From Desulfurivibrio dismutans (GTDB lineage Bacteria > Desulfobacterota > Desulfobulbia > Desulfobulbales > Desulfurivibrionaceae): DNA of 64,000 nucleotides. Below the pieces are notes generated by a model that saw only the letters and a program-made list of their open reading frames with translations, was not told the origin of the DNA and searched no databases. Positions 12,169-21,753 of this stretch are shown here, one piece after another. Location of the stretch: positions 62,001-126,000 of the forward strand of contig NZ_JARGDQ010000003.1 in NCBI RefSeq assembly GCF_029210385.1. The letters run 5' to 3'. Position 1 is the first letter of the stretch. Every line of letters begins with the position of its first letter. The position numbers were made by a program, and so were the translations under genes.

Positions 12169-13784
12169 CCCTGCTGGAGTTTCCCTTCATCATCCGCTGG
12201 CGCGAGGACCGCTGCAGCCGCTGCGGCCGCTGCACGGCGGTCTGCCCCAGCAAGGCCATCGAGGCCTCGGTGATGGCCCAGCGCCTGGTCAACTCCCAGG
12301 GCGACACGCCGCTGCCCGACACCATCCGGCGGGTCAGCCAGGTGATCCGCCAGGTCAACGACATCGACCGCCATTGCGTGGGTTGCGGCACCTGCAGCCT
12401 GGTCTGCCCCAACATGGCCATCATGCCGGAGTACAACCCCAGCCACAAGTTCCTCTTTCACAAGAACCGGGGCGGCATTCCCTACGCCCGGGGCGGCCGG
12501 CGCAACGCCCCCGGCACCTCGACCCTGGACAAGCTGAAATTCACCCGCATCTCCATGCTCACCGACCCCTCGCTGGATGCCGGCCGCCACGAGTTTCATA
12601 TTCGCACCCTGCTGGGCCGCAGCTTGCCCGCCGAGGCCCTGCCCATCGAGCGCGCCGGCGAGCTGCTGCAGCTCAAACCCGACGGCTTTATCCCGCCGGT
12701 ACGGGAGATTTTCCCCATCCGCATCGGCGGCATGTCCATCGGGGCGCTCTCACCGCCCATGTGGGAAGGGCTGGCCATGGGGGTGGCCTATCTCAATGAG
12801 GTGGAAAATATTCCGGTGGTGATGTGCTCCGGCGAGGGGGGGCTACCGCCACGGCTGCTCAAATCGCGCTACCTGAAATATTTTATTCCCCAGATCGCCT
12901 CGGGTTATTTCGGCTGGGATGAAATTATCCACGCCCTGCCGGACATGATCGAGGAACCGGCGGCCATCGAGATCAAGTACGGCCAGGGGGCCAAGCCGGG
13001 AGATGGCGGCCTGCTGATGGCCTACAAGGTGCTCAAGCTGATTGCCAAGATCCGCGGGGTGCCCATGTACGTGGACCTGGCCTCGCCGCCGACCCATCAG
13101 ACCAAGTACTCCATTGAGGAGGCGGTGGCCAAGATGATCCAGTCGGTGAGCATGGCCTGGGGCTTCCGGGTGCCGGTTTATCCTAAAATATCCGGTACCA
13201 AGACGGCGTTGGCGGTGCTCAACAACCTGGCCCGCAACCCCTACGCGGCAGCACTTACCATCGACGGCGAAGACGGCGCCACCGGGGCGGCCTACAACGT
13301 CTCCATGGACAAGATGGGCCACCCCATCGCCAGCAACCTGCGGGACTGTTACCTGGAGCTGGTCAGATCCGGCCAGCAGAACGAATTGCCGCTGTTTGCC
13401 GCCGGCGGGGTGGGCAAGGAGGCCAATCTGGCGGCCAACGCCGCCGCCCTGATCCTGCTGGGCGCCTCGGGGGTGGATATCGGCAAGTACATCATGCAGG
13501 CGGCGGCGGAGTGTTACGGTGATGAGCGCAACCGCTGCAACCTCTGCAACCTGGGCCGCTGCCCGCGGGGCATCACCACCCAGGATCCCCGGCTCTATCG
13601 CCGGTTGGACGCCGACCGGGTGGCCGAAAGGGTGGTGGATGTGTTCAAGACGGCGGAGGTGGAGCTGAAAAAGATCTTCGCCCCCATGGGCCGCAGCACC
13701 CAGTTGCCCATCGGCATGTCCGACGGCCTGGGCGTCGGCGACCAGGCCATCGCCGATCGCTTATCAATCAGCTACGTCTGCTAG
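12129..13784 (+). CDS. Glutamate synthase, FMN-binding synthase subunit with two [4Fe-4S] clusters
   Basis: A 551-residue protein. The N terminus has a ferredoxin-like pair of motifs, CSRCGRCTAVCP (about 26) and CVGCGTCSLVCP (about 83), for two [4Fe-4S] clusters. The central glutamate synthase barrel shows GGMSIGALSPPMWEGLAMG, IEIKYGQGAKPGDGGLL, TIDGEDGATGAAY and AAGGVGKEANLAAN. The cysteine cluster CNLCNLGRCPRGITTQDP is typical of the GltB synthase domain (3Fe-4S ligands). It makes glutamate from 2-oxoglutarate and the ammonia delivered by the preceding subunit. Electrons probably come through the ferredoxin domain. The TAG stop lies directly before palindromic copy B. Confidence 0.92.
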   Translation: MESAQRLDHNSELTLLEFPFIIRWREDRCSRCGRCTAVCPSKAIEASVMAQRLVNSQGDTPLPDTIRRVSQVIRQVNDIDRHCVGCGTCSLVCPNMAIMPEYNPSHKFLFHKNRGGIPYARGGRRNAPGTSTLDKLKFTRISMLTDPSLDAGRHEFHIRTLLGRSLPAEALPIERAGELLQLKPDGFIPPVREIFPIRIGGMSIGALSPPMWEGLAMGVAYLNEVENIPVVMCSGEGGLPPRLLKSRYLKYFIPQIASGYFGWDEIIHALPDMIEEPAAIEIKYGQGAKPGDGGLLMAYKVLKLIAKIRGVPMYVDLASPPTHQTKYSIEEAVAKMIQSVSMAWGFRVPVYPKISGTKTALAVLNNLARNPYAAALTIDGEDGATGAAYNVSMDKMGHPIASNLRDCYLELVRSGQQNELPLFAAGGVGKEANLAANAAALILLGASGVDIGKYIMQAAAECYGDERNRCNLCNLGRCPRGITTQDPRLYRRLDADRVAERVVDVFKTAEVELKKIFAPMGRSTQLPIGMSDGLGVGDQAIADRLSISYVC

Positions 13785-13865
13785 GAAAACGTCCAGCAGC
13801 ACCGAATCTTGCGGCGATCGGGCCAGCTTACGTAACCGGGGTACGCGGCACTGCTGAACGTTTTC
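13785..13865 (+). repeat. Large palindromic element, copy B (internally shortened)
   Basis: Begins on the base after the TAG of the GOGAT synthase gene. The outer arm GAAAACGTCCAGCAG pairs with CTGCTGAACGTTTTC. The left core half (ATCTTGCGGCGATCGGGCC) and a central ACGTAA...GTACGC are present, but the right core half is missing. It lies between two genes of one operon and runs in the same direction. Confidence 0.86.
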
Positions 13866-13889
13866 TTGGCATGAAGTAGAATTACAAAT

Positions 13890-15992
13890 ATGACAACCAG
13901 CATAACGAGACGAGTTATGAAAATTGTTGGCACCATTGACGGCAAGCGGGTTTCTTCCCGGGAGCTGGAAGAGACGATTCAGGCGGCGGTTAACGGCGGC
14001 GCCCATGAACTGGAGATCGAGGCCCGGGGCCAGCACGGCATCGGCGGGCGGATCTGGCCCAAGCATGCGCCGGTGAAAATCCGGGTGCAAGGCCCCATCG
14101 GCCAGCGACTGGGGGCCATGGGCATGATGGGCACCGAGGTGGTGGCCGAAGGCGGCTCCTCCGACGACGTGGGCTGGCTCAACTGCGGGGCGAAAATCAC
14201 CGTGCTGGGCGATGTCACCAACGGCGCCCACAACGCCGGGGCCCAGGGAGTGCTTTACGTCCAGGGCGGCGGCGGCGCCCGCTGCGACACCATGACCAAG
14301 CACAACCCCCGTTTTGAGCCCTTGCAGTCCTGGTACTTCCGCGATGTGGGCGACTCCTTTGCCGAGTTCAAGGCCGGCGGTATTGCCGTGGTCTGCGGGG
14401 TTAACCCCCGGCACTCGGAAAATGTGCTGGGCTATCGCCCCTGCGTCGGCATGGTGGGCGGCACCGTCTATTTCCGGGGCAAGACCGAAGGCTACAGCGA
14501 AAAGGACGTGCAACTGCTGGAACTGAGCGACCAGGACTGGCAGTGGCTGTGCGAAAACATCAAGCCCTATCTCGAGGCCATCGACCGGCTGGACCATCTG
14601 CCGGAACTGACCAGGTCCGCCGCCGACTGGCGCAAGCTCATCGCCTACACCCCGGCGGAGAAGAAGGAACGCAGCGGGCATCGTCTGTCCACCTGGGAGT
14701 TTCGCCGCAGCCAGTGGGAGCCGGCAGTGGGCAAAGGCGGCATTTTCGGCGACATGATCGAAAAGCCCTTCACCCTGCTGCCCTTCATCACCACCGGCCG
14801 GGAGCGACGCTTTAAGCCGGTGTGGAACAACGAAAAACAGCTGCCGCCCTGTGTGGCGGTCTGCCCTTCCGATATTCCCTCGCACCACCGCTTTCAGTTG
14901 CTGCGCCAGGGCAAGCGGCAGGAGGCCCTGGACCTGGTGTTGCAATACAGCCCCCTGGCGGCCACGGTCTGCGGCGAACTTTGTCCCAATATCTGCATGA
15001 AGGCCTGCAGCCGCAAGGTGGTGGACCGCCCCTTGGACATCAAGGGCCTGGGCCGGGCCAGCCGCGACCTGACCCTGACCCAACCGGAAGCAACCGGCGG
15101 CAAGCAGGTGGCGGTGATCGGCGGCGGCCCCGCCGGGCTGTCGGCCGCCTGGCAGCTGTGGCTCAAGGGCCATAAGGTGACATTATACGAAGCCGGCTCC
15201 CGCTTGGGCGGCCGGCTTTGGCAGAGCGTGGAACAGGGCAAGGTGGCCGCCGACATCCTGGAGGAGGATCTGGCCCGGATCAGCGCCAGCGGGATAGAGC
15301 TCAAACTCGACACCACCGTGGAGGCCGACCGCTTCCAGAGCCTGCGCCGGGAACAGGACGGTATCATCATCGCCTGCGGCGCCCAGGACAAGGAAGGCAA
15401 AGGGCTGAGCTTCCTGGGGCCGGAAATCCACCAGCAGCAGGGCAAAATCAAAACCAATCACCAGGGCCAGACCAATGAATTGCAGGTCTTTGCCGCCGGC
15501 GACGTGGTCAGCCGCGGCCTGCCCACCCACCTCATCGGCAGCGGCCGCCGGGCCGCCCTGGCCCTGCACGCCCTGCTCACCGACAGCCAGTATCACCCGG
15601 AAAGCCGACCCACCATCCCCTATGCCGGCCTCAAGCTGGAATATTTCGCCTTCCAGCGGGGCGAGTGCAGCACCGCCGACGGCGGCGGTACTACAGGCAC
15701 TGGCGGCACCGGCGCCGGCACCACCCCGGTTATCGGGCCGGTTATCGGGCCGATCATCCCCGCCGCCAAGCCCGCCGACACCCCGGAGAGCGAGGCCGGC
15801 CGCTGCGTCTCCTGCGGCCTCTGCCGGGACTGCCACATCTGCGAAAACACCTGCCACTACGGCGCCATCTCCCGCCGGGATCTGGGAGCGGGCGAATTCG
15901 AGTACGTGGTGGACCCAGCCCGCTGCATCGGCTGCGGCTTCTGCGCCGGCACCTGCCCCTGCGGCATCTGGGAAATGGAAGAGAACCTGTAA
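13890..15992 (+). CDS. Glutamate synthase GXGXG subunit fused to FAD oxidoreductase and ferredoxin domains
   Basis: A 700-residue protein. Residues ~10-230 form the GltB C-terminal GXGXG helix (GGAHELEIEARGQHGIGGR, NGAHNAGAQGVLYVQGGGGA). Residues ~310-560 are GltD-like: cysteine-rich PPCVAVCPSDIPSHHR and CGELCPNICMKAC, then the FAD motif AVIGGGPAGLSAAW and the closing FAAGDVV. The NAD(P)H-binding Rossmann insert that GltD carries between these two motifs is missing. A low-complexity Gly/Thr/Pro linker (~590-620) leads to a ferredoxin-like end (CVSCGLCRDCHICENTC, CIGCGFCAGTCPCG). Ferredoxin is the likely donor. ATG 13917 (MKIVGTIDGK) is an alternative start. Palindromic copy C begins right after the stop. 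Confidence 0.86.
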   Translation: MTTSITRRVMKIVGTIDGKRVSSRELEETIQAAVNGGAHELEIEARGQHGIGGRIWPKHAPVKIRVQGPIGQRLGAMGMMGTEVVAEGGSSDDVGWLNCGAKITVLGDVTNGAHNAGAQGVLYVQGGGGARCDTMTKHNPRFEPLQSWYFRDVGDSFAEFKAGGIAVVCGVNPRHSENVLGYRPCVGMVGGTVYFRGKTEGYSEKDVQLLELSDQDWQWLCENIKPYLEAIDRLDHLPELTRSAADWRKLIAYTPAEKKERSGHRLSTWEFRRSQWEPAVGKGGIFGDMIEKPFTLLPFITTGRERRFKPVWNNEKQLPPCVAVCPSDIPSHHRFQLLRQGKRQEALDLVLQYSPLAATVCGELCPNICMKACSRKVVDRPLDIKGLGRASRDLTLTQPEATGGKQVAVIGGGPAGLSAAWQLWLKGHKVTLYEAGSRLGGRLWQSVEQGKVAADILEEDLARISASGIELKLDTTVEADRFQSLRREQDGIIIACGAQDKEGKGLSFLGPEIHQQQGKIKTNHQGQTNELQVFAAGDVVSRGLPTHLIGSGRRAALALHALLTDSQYHPESRPTIPYAGLKLEYFAFQRGECSTADGGGTTGTGGTGAGTTPVIGPVIGPIIPAAKPADTPESEAGRCVSCGLCRDCHICENTCHYGAISRRDLGAGEFEYVVDPARCIGCGFCAGTCPCGIWEMEENL

Positions 15993-16103
15993 CGTAAGCG
16001 ATCACAGGGCACCGCATCTTGCGGCGATCGGGCCAGCTCACGTACTGAGGTACGCTTCGCCGTCCCGCTCACCACAACCTGCGGCACCCTGTGACCGCTT
16101 ACC
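15993..16103 (+). repeat. Large palindromic element, copy C
   Basis: Starts immediately after the TAA of the last GOGAT gene. The outer arm GTAAGCGATCACAGGG pairs with CCCTGTGACCGCTTAC. Compared with copy A, one arm has G to A and the other C to T (ACAGGG/CCCTGT versus ACGGGG/CCCCGT), a compensating change. The core and the tail GTGATCAGTTACCC are present. Same direction as the gene. Confidence 0.88.
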
Positions 16104-16175
16104 CCGTAGACCCCGTGATCAGTTACCCTGTAACTACCGAACGGTTACCTATTATCAACAGGAGCGAAAAATTTC

Positions 16176-16355
16176 ATGCAGGACGAAGAGTATCTGCAGG
16201 CCCTGGAGCAGTATATCGCCTCGGGCCGGTTGGAACAGGAGTTTGCCGCCGCCCCGGAAGAACAGCGGCTAAAGATGCTCGACAACCTGGAAAAACTGAT
16301 GGACATAGCCGAGATGGCCGACCAGGCGGTTACCCGGATTATCTTTAAAAAGTGA
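16176..16355 (+). CDS. Small helical protein of unknown function (59 residues)
   Basis: ATG 16176 follows AGGAGCGAAAAATTTC. The product (MQDEEYLQALEQYIASG to the end AVTRIIFKK) is acidic and probably all-helical, with no signal peptide and no cysteine. I recognise no family. Good ribosome-binding spacing and coding-like composition support a real gene. It follows palindromic copy C and overlaps the 3' end of the convergent DsrE-like gene by 11 bp. A role beside the neighbouring DsrE-like gene is possible but only a guess. Confidence 0.6.
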   Translation: MQDEEYLQALEQYIASGRLEQEFAAAPEEQRLKMLDNLEKLMDIAEMADQAVTRIIFKK

Positions 16356-16695
16356 TCACCCGGTATCCTTCCGCCAGATAATGGGCCATGGAGGGGTGCC
16401 CGGATATATGCCCCACCAGCGGCAACCCTTCGGCCTCCACGGCGGCGGTGGCTTCCATTTTGGCCGAACAGGCCTTGCAGACCGCCACGATCAACCCCTT
16501 TTCCCGTACTTGCCGGTAAAGGGCGTTGAGGGAATGCTCCGGCCGGCTCATCTCCCCCACCAGCTTGACCGCCTCTCCTTCAATGACAATCTGTCCCCCA
16601 TACCCGTGTTCATCCAGGTCCAGGGCGTTTAATAGTACGTGGATAAAACAGAGGGAATCGCCGCGAAAGGCAAACAGGATCTGTTTTTCAGTCAT
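16345..16695 (-). CDS. DsrE/DsrF-like family protein
   Basis: A protein of about 116 residues starting MTEKQILFAFRGDSLCFIHVLLNALDL and ending YLAEGYRVITF. The alternating beta-alpha pattern and a late cysteine pair (VAVCKACSAKMEA) fit small DsrE-like sulfur-relay or peroxiredoxin-like proteins of anaerobes. Two adjacent ATGs exist (16698 and 16695); the second has the better spacing from AGGAGG. The substrate is unknown. It forms a minus-strand run with the small protein and the cytochrome upstream. Confidence 0.62.
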   Translation of the reverse strand: MTEKQILFAFRGDSLCFIHVLLNALDLDEHGYGGQIVIEGEAVKLVGEMSRPEHSLNALYRQVREKGLIVAVCKACSAKMEATAAVEAEGLPLVGHISGHPSMAHYLAEGYRVITF

Positions 16696-16722
16696 CATGC
16701 CTCCTCCTGATTAAGCAGCCGC

Positions 16723-16914
16723 TCATGGCTGTGATTCGTCGTCCACCAGATAATCTTTCAGTTTATCCAGCATGGAATCCGGCACTTCCTGATCATAAAT
16801 AAAGGCCTGGGCCTCCTCACCGGTGATCTGCTCCTTGATCTCCTGGGGCAGCTCCCGCAAAAAGGCCACCTTCTGTGGATTGGGCTTGACTTTGGGGTTG
16901 GATTGATCAGTCAT
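16723..16914 (-). CDS. Small acidic protein of unknown function (63 residues)
   Basis: The product starts MTDQSNPKVKPNPQKVAF and ends LKDYLVDDESQP. It has no cysteines, no signal peptide and no recognised domain. The sequence ELPQEIKEQITGEEAQAF looks like a short amphipathic helix bundle. It begins 7 bp after the cytochrome gene and lies 27 bp before the DsrE-like gene on the same strand, so all three are probably co-transcribed. Confidence 0.6.
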   Translation of the reverse strand: MTDQSNPKVKPNPQKVAFLRELPQEIKEQITGEEAQAFIYDQEVPDSMLDKLKDYLVDDESQP

Positions 16915-16921
16915 GTTGAGC

Positions 16922-17386
16922 CTAGCGCTTCTCCATAATCTTGAAAAGTTTCTGGTCCTCGGCGGTCAACTCCGCCTGCCGCTTCAGGGTCCAGTTACCA
17001 ATCCAGCGTTTAAACAGATCCAGGTTCTTGGCCCGCTCTTCCGCACTGTCACCCAGATAAATATTCATATTGCCGGGCTTGCCAGTGGGGGTATTTTCAC
17101 CATCATCCAAGCGACGCATGATCGCCCCGGCATCGTCACCATTGATGAAGACGACCAGCTCTTTGTAGGTGGTAATCCTTGGCCCCACCATCATGGAGGT
17201 GTACTTTTTCTTATCGGCATCAAACTCCTCAATGCCGGGAGAACTTGCACCGTGGCAGGCATAGCACTGCTGCTCCATTACCGGTTTGATGTGGTCGTTA
17301 TAGGTTAAATCACCGTGAGAACCGGCCAATGCCGATCCCCCACCCAGCATGAAAAGGGTAATAGCCGCCATAGACATTTTTTTCAT
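16922..17386 (-). CDS. Periplasmic monoheme c-type cytochrome
   Basis: A 154-residue protein with a clear signal peptide (MKKMSMAAITLFMLGGGSALA) and one heme motif, CYACH, near residue 40. A methionine in GNMNIYLG could be the distal ligand. The segment DLTYNDHIKPVMEQQCYACHG resembles small cytochromes and heme-binding domains that open with an 'I-P-L--RC--CHG' pattern. It probably shuttles electrons in the periplasm. An AAGGAGAATAAACC ribosome-binding site precedes the start. Confidence 0.85.
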   Translation of the reverse strand: MKKMSMAAITLFMLGGGSALAGSHGDLTYNDHIKPVMEQQCYACHGASSPGIEEFDADKKKYTSMMVGPRITTYKELVVFINGDDAGAIMRRLDDGENTPTGKPGNMNIYLGDSAEERAKNLDLFKRWIGNWTLKRQAELTAEDQKLFKIMEKR

Positions 17387-17671
17387 GGTTTATTCTCCTT
17401 CAAGTTGATCTGGTTGGATTAGCTCTACGTCAATTGCAGGGTAAAGCCTGTCCATCAGAACTGGTCACAGCAAAGACCTACAACAGGCTAGGCAGATAGA
17501 CCGTAGAAGTCAAGGGCATAATCTTCGGTTTTGCCCCGACCTTTGCTGCAACCTCCATCAACCAGGTCGCCTGGTATCATTTGCCGGCCCACCTTGTGGC
17601 AGCACAATTAATGATTACCTTCAATTAAACAATCTCATAAAAGATAAAACATCTGCCTCGGGAGGCCGATT

Positions 17672-18712
17672 ATGCAGCTACTGTTAATTTTCATACTTGT
17701 TTCCTTGGTATTCGGAAGCACGCTGGCCCTGGCCGGCGGGCGGGCAACGGCGCCCCCGAGCCGGGCGACTTTAGCCGGGGGCTGTTTCTGGTGCCTGGAA
17801 AACCCCTTTGCCCGGCGGGACGGAGTGCTGGCCGTTACTGCCGGCTATACCGGCGGCGAGAGTCCCGACCCGACCTACGAGGATTATGCCGCCGGCGGCC
17901 ATCTGGAGGCGGTGGAAATAACCTTCGACCCCCAGGTGATCTCTTACCGGCAACTGCTGGATATTTTCTGGCGCCAGATCGACCCCACCGATCCCGACGG
18001 CCAGTTTGCCGACCGGGGCCGGGGCTACTCCACGGCCATTTTTTATCATAACGAAGAACAACGCCGCCAGGCGGAAGAGTCCAAGCAGGAGCTGGCCCGG
18101 CAGGGCATCTTTAGCCAGCCCCTGGTGACGGCCATTCTCCCCGCCGGCCCCTTTTACCCGGCCGAGGAGTATCATCAGGCTTATTATCGCAAAAACCCCC
18201 GCCACTACCAGAAATACCGCATCGGCTCCGGCCGGGAGGGTTTTCTGGCCCGCATCTGGGGCCGGGAAAAGGAAAGCAAAGGGAAGGACGCAGGAAAGGA
18301 GGTCTTGCGGGACCAGCTCACCCCGTTACAGTACCATGTCACCCGGGAGGACGGCACCGAACCGGCTTTCAACAATGAATACTGGGATAACAAGCGGCAG
18401 GGGATCTATGTTGACCTCGTCTCCGGTGAACCGCTGTTCAGCTCAAGGGACAAGTATGATTCCGGTACCGGCTGGCCCAGTTTCAGCCGCCCGCTGGTGC
18501 CGGAAAACATTGTCGAGCGCCGGGACCGCCGGCTTTTCCAGGTCCGCACCGAAGTGCGCAGCCGCCAGGGTGACTCCCACCTGGGCCACGTCTTCCCCGA
18601 CGGCCCCGCCCCCACCGGGCTGCGCTACTGCGTCAACTCCGCCGCCCTGCGCTTTATCCCCAAAGAGCAACTGGCCGCCGAGGGCTATGCAGAGTTCAAT
18701 GATGAGCTCTAG
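17672..18712 (+). CDS. msrAB: Exported bifunctional peptide methionine sulfoxide reductase MsrAB
   Basis: A 346-residue protein. A signal peptide (about 1-22) is followed by MsrA with its active-site motif [11 protein letters not shown] (about 34-44) and by MsrB at the C terminus ([11 protein letters not shown], then [20 protein letters not shown], with catalytic Cys in YCVNSAAL). The CxxC zinc pairs found in many MsrBs are absent. MsrA and MsrB repair S- and R-methionine sulfoxide respectively. A signal peptide implies protection of periplasmic proteins, useful next to exported cytochromes. The electron donor is not encoded nearby. Confidence 0.94.
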   Translation: MQLLLIFILVSLVFGSTLALAGGRATAPPSRATLAGGCFWCLENPFARRDGVLAVTAGYTGGESPDPTYEDYAAGGHLEAVEITFDPQVISYRQLLDIFWRQIDPTDPDGQFADRGRGYSTAIFYHNEEQRRQAEESKQELARQGIFSQPLVTAILPAGPFYPAEEYHQAYYRKNPRHYQKYRIGSGREGFLARIWGREKESKGKDAGKEVLRDQLTPLQYHVTREDGTEPAFNNEYWDNKRQGIYVDLVSGEPLFSSRDKYDSGTGWPSFSRPLVPENIVERRDRRLFQVRTEVRSRQGDSHLGHVFPDGPAPTGLRYCVNSAALRFIPKEQLAAEGYAEFNDEL

Positions 18713-18730
18713 CTATTGAGTATTTCTTTC

Positions 18731-19981
<1,251 letters not shown>

Positions 19982-19983
19982 GC

Positions 19984-21171
19984 TTACAGCTCTTTAACCT
20001 GCCAGGGCAGTCCGTGCCGGTTGAGCTGTTCCATGAAGGGGTCGGGGTCCAACTGCTCCATGTTGTAGATGCCGGGCTTTCTCCAGGTGCCGTTGACCAT
20101 CAGCATCGCCCCGATCATGGCCGGCACCCCGGTGGTGTAAGAAACCGCCTGGCTGCCCACCTCCCGGTAGCATTCTTCATGGTCGCAGTTGTTGTAGATG
20201 TAGATCTTGCGAGGCTTGCCGTCCTTGACCCCTTCCATGATGTTGCCGATGCAGGTCTTGCCCCTGGTGCGTGGCCCCAGCGAGGCGGGGTCCGGCAGCA
20301 GGGCCTTGAGAAACTGCAGCGGCACGATCTCTTTGCCTTCAAACATCACCGGTTCGATGGAGGTCATGCCGACATTGCCCAGCACCTCCAGGTGCTTGAG
20401 ATACTGCTCGGAAAAGGTCATCCAGAAACGGATGCGCTTGAGCCCCTTGATGTTTTTTACCAGTGATTCCAGCTCTTCGTGGTACAGCAGGTAGGCGTCT
20501 TTAGGGCCGACGCCGGGGAAATCAAAAACCCATTTTTTTTCCATGGGTTCGGTGTCCACCCACTGGCCGTTTTCCCAGTAACGCCCGCGAGCAGTGACCT
20601 CGCGGATGTTGATCTCCGGGTTGAAGTTGGTGGCAAAGGGGTAGCCGTGGTCGCCGCCGTTGGCGTCCAGGATGTCGATGTAGTGAATCTCATCGAAATA
20701 ATGCTTGGCGGCATAGGCGCAGAAGACGTTGGTCACCCCGGGGTCGAAACCGCTGCCCAGCAGGCCCATGATCCCCTTGTCGCGGTAGGAATCGTGGTAG
20801 GGCCACTGCTTGGAATAATTAAAAATGGGGTTATCCGGGGACTCGTAGTTGGCGGTGTCCAGGTAATCGACGCCGCATTCCAGGCAGGCATCCATGATGG
20901 TCAGGTCCTGGTACGGCAGGGCCAGGTGCAGCACCAAGACTGGACTGGTTCGGCGGATCAGCTCAATGAGTTCCGCCTTGTTGTCGGCATCCACCCGGGC
21001 CACTTCGATCTCGCGGCCCGTACGCTGCCTGACCGAATCGCGGATGGCCTCACACTTGTCCAGACTGCGACTGGCCAGCACAATCTCACTGAACACCTCC
21101 GGCACCTGGGCACATTTATGGGCCGCCACGCTGCCCACGCCCCCTGCTCCGATAATCAAAACCTTCGACAT
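19984..21171 (-). CDS. Carboxynorspermidine/carboxyspermidine dehydrogenase (saccharopine dehydrogenase family)
   Basis: A 395-residue oxidoreductase. The N terminus MSKVLIIGAGGVGSVAAHKC is an NAD(P) Rossmann motif. Further landmarks are LALPYQDLTIMDACLECGVDYLDTANYE and GLLGSGFDPGVTNVFCAYA, as in the Lys1-like CANSDH family. It condenses putrescine or diaminopropane with aspartate semialdehyde and reduces the product, which NspC (3 bp downstream) decarboxylates. The tight pairing of the two genes makes this assignment strong. Confidence 0.93.
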   Translation of the reverse strand: MSKVLIIGAGGVGSVAAHKCAQVPEVFSEIVLASRSLDKCEAIRDSVRQRTGREIEVARVDADNKAELIELIRRTSPVLVLHLALPYQDLTIMDACLECGVDYLDTANYESPDNPIFNYSKQWPYHDSYRDKGIMGLLGSGFDPGVTNVFCAYAAKHYFDEIHYIDILDANGGDHGYPFATNFNPEINIREVTARGRYWENGQWVDTEPMEKKWVFDFPGVGPKDAYLLYHEELESLVKNIKGLKRIRFWMTFSEQYLKHLEVLGNVGMTSIEPVMFEGKEIVPLQFLKALLPDPASLGPRTRGKTCIGNIMEGVKDGKPRKIYIYNNCDHEECYREVGSQAVSYTTGVPAMIGAMLMVNGTWRKPGIYNMEQLDPDPFMEQLNRHGLPWQVKEL

Positions 21172-21317
21172 AACTGAAAACCTCCTGCATTGTTGCGCTT
21201 TTTCAAACTCCGGCGCTTATTATTACCAACAACCACACCATCAGGCGACAATCACCCTTGACGCCCCGCCCGCGGTGTGCTAAATAAGCCTCTTTCACGG
21301 CTTGATCAGCCAAAAAA

Positions 21318-21393
21318 GGGCCGTTAGCTCAACTGGTAGAGCAACTGACTCTTAATCAGTAGGTTTGGGGTTCGAGCCCCCGACGGCCCACCA
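21318..21393 (+). tRNA. tRNA-Lys (anticodon CTT)
   Basis: A complete cloverleaf. The acceptor stem GGGCCGT (21318-21324) pairs with ACGGCCC. The D arm is GCTC AACTGGTA GAGC. The anticodon stem ACTGA/TCAGT encloses loop CTCTTAA with anticodon CTT. The T arm is GGGG TTCGAGC CCCC. The CCA end is encoded (21391-21393). Confidence 0.97.
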
Positions 21394-21753
21394 GTAAAAG
21401 CAAGGGGTTGCGGTTAATTCCGTAGCCCCTTTTTGTTCGCCTTCTACCATTTCGACGCCCCGGCCCCCAACGCCACCGACCATAACACAGGGGCCGACCA
21501 GTACTCAACAACAACCTGCTCCCCGCCTCAACCAGTGCTCTCCTGGCCCGTTACAGCGATCAACTTCTCCCCGGACGCTTCGGAGGCGGGCAGGATGCCA
21601 GCCGAGAATGAGCGCCACCCGGCAGGTGTCCACCCCCCAAACGGGAATTATTTCGGCACCCGGCTGCTTGCCCGAACCTGCGGCGCGGCTGTTCGTTTAC
21701 CGGTTGGTATGCAGATGGATAATTAACCGAGAACTCAAATAGAGGACTACCCC
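21394..21753. other. Intergenic region with degraded repeats after tRNA-Lys
   Basis: 360 bp without a convincing gene. AAAAGCAAGGGGTTGCGG...CCGTAGCCCCTTTTT just after the tRNA could be a weak terminator (21396-21435). The second copy of the 31-bp repeat lies at 21585-21615. A stretch at about 21645-21705 resembles a decayed copy of the large palindrome (GCTTGCCCGAACCTGCGGCG, then GCTGTTCGTTTACC). Confidence 0.55.
21585..21615 (+). repeat. 31-bp palindrome-containing repeat, copy 2 of 2
   Basis: Matches 7965-7995 at 29 of 31 positions. The two changes (GGCGGGCAGG, GCCAGCC) weaken the hairpin slightly. It is again followed by sequence related to the large palindrome family. Confidence 0.7.

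Noticed and set aside
13764-15173. A 469-codon minus-strand frame across the GOGAT genes
   Set aside because: Antisense to clear GXGXG and FAD motifs; its Ala/Gly/Gln-rich translation has the marks of a shadow frame.
21433-21726. A 97-codon frame after tRNA-Lys
   Set aside because: It runs through two repeat remnants, has no ribosome-binding site and no family resemblance.
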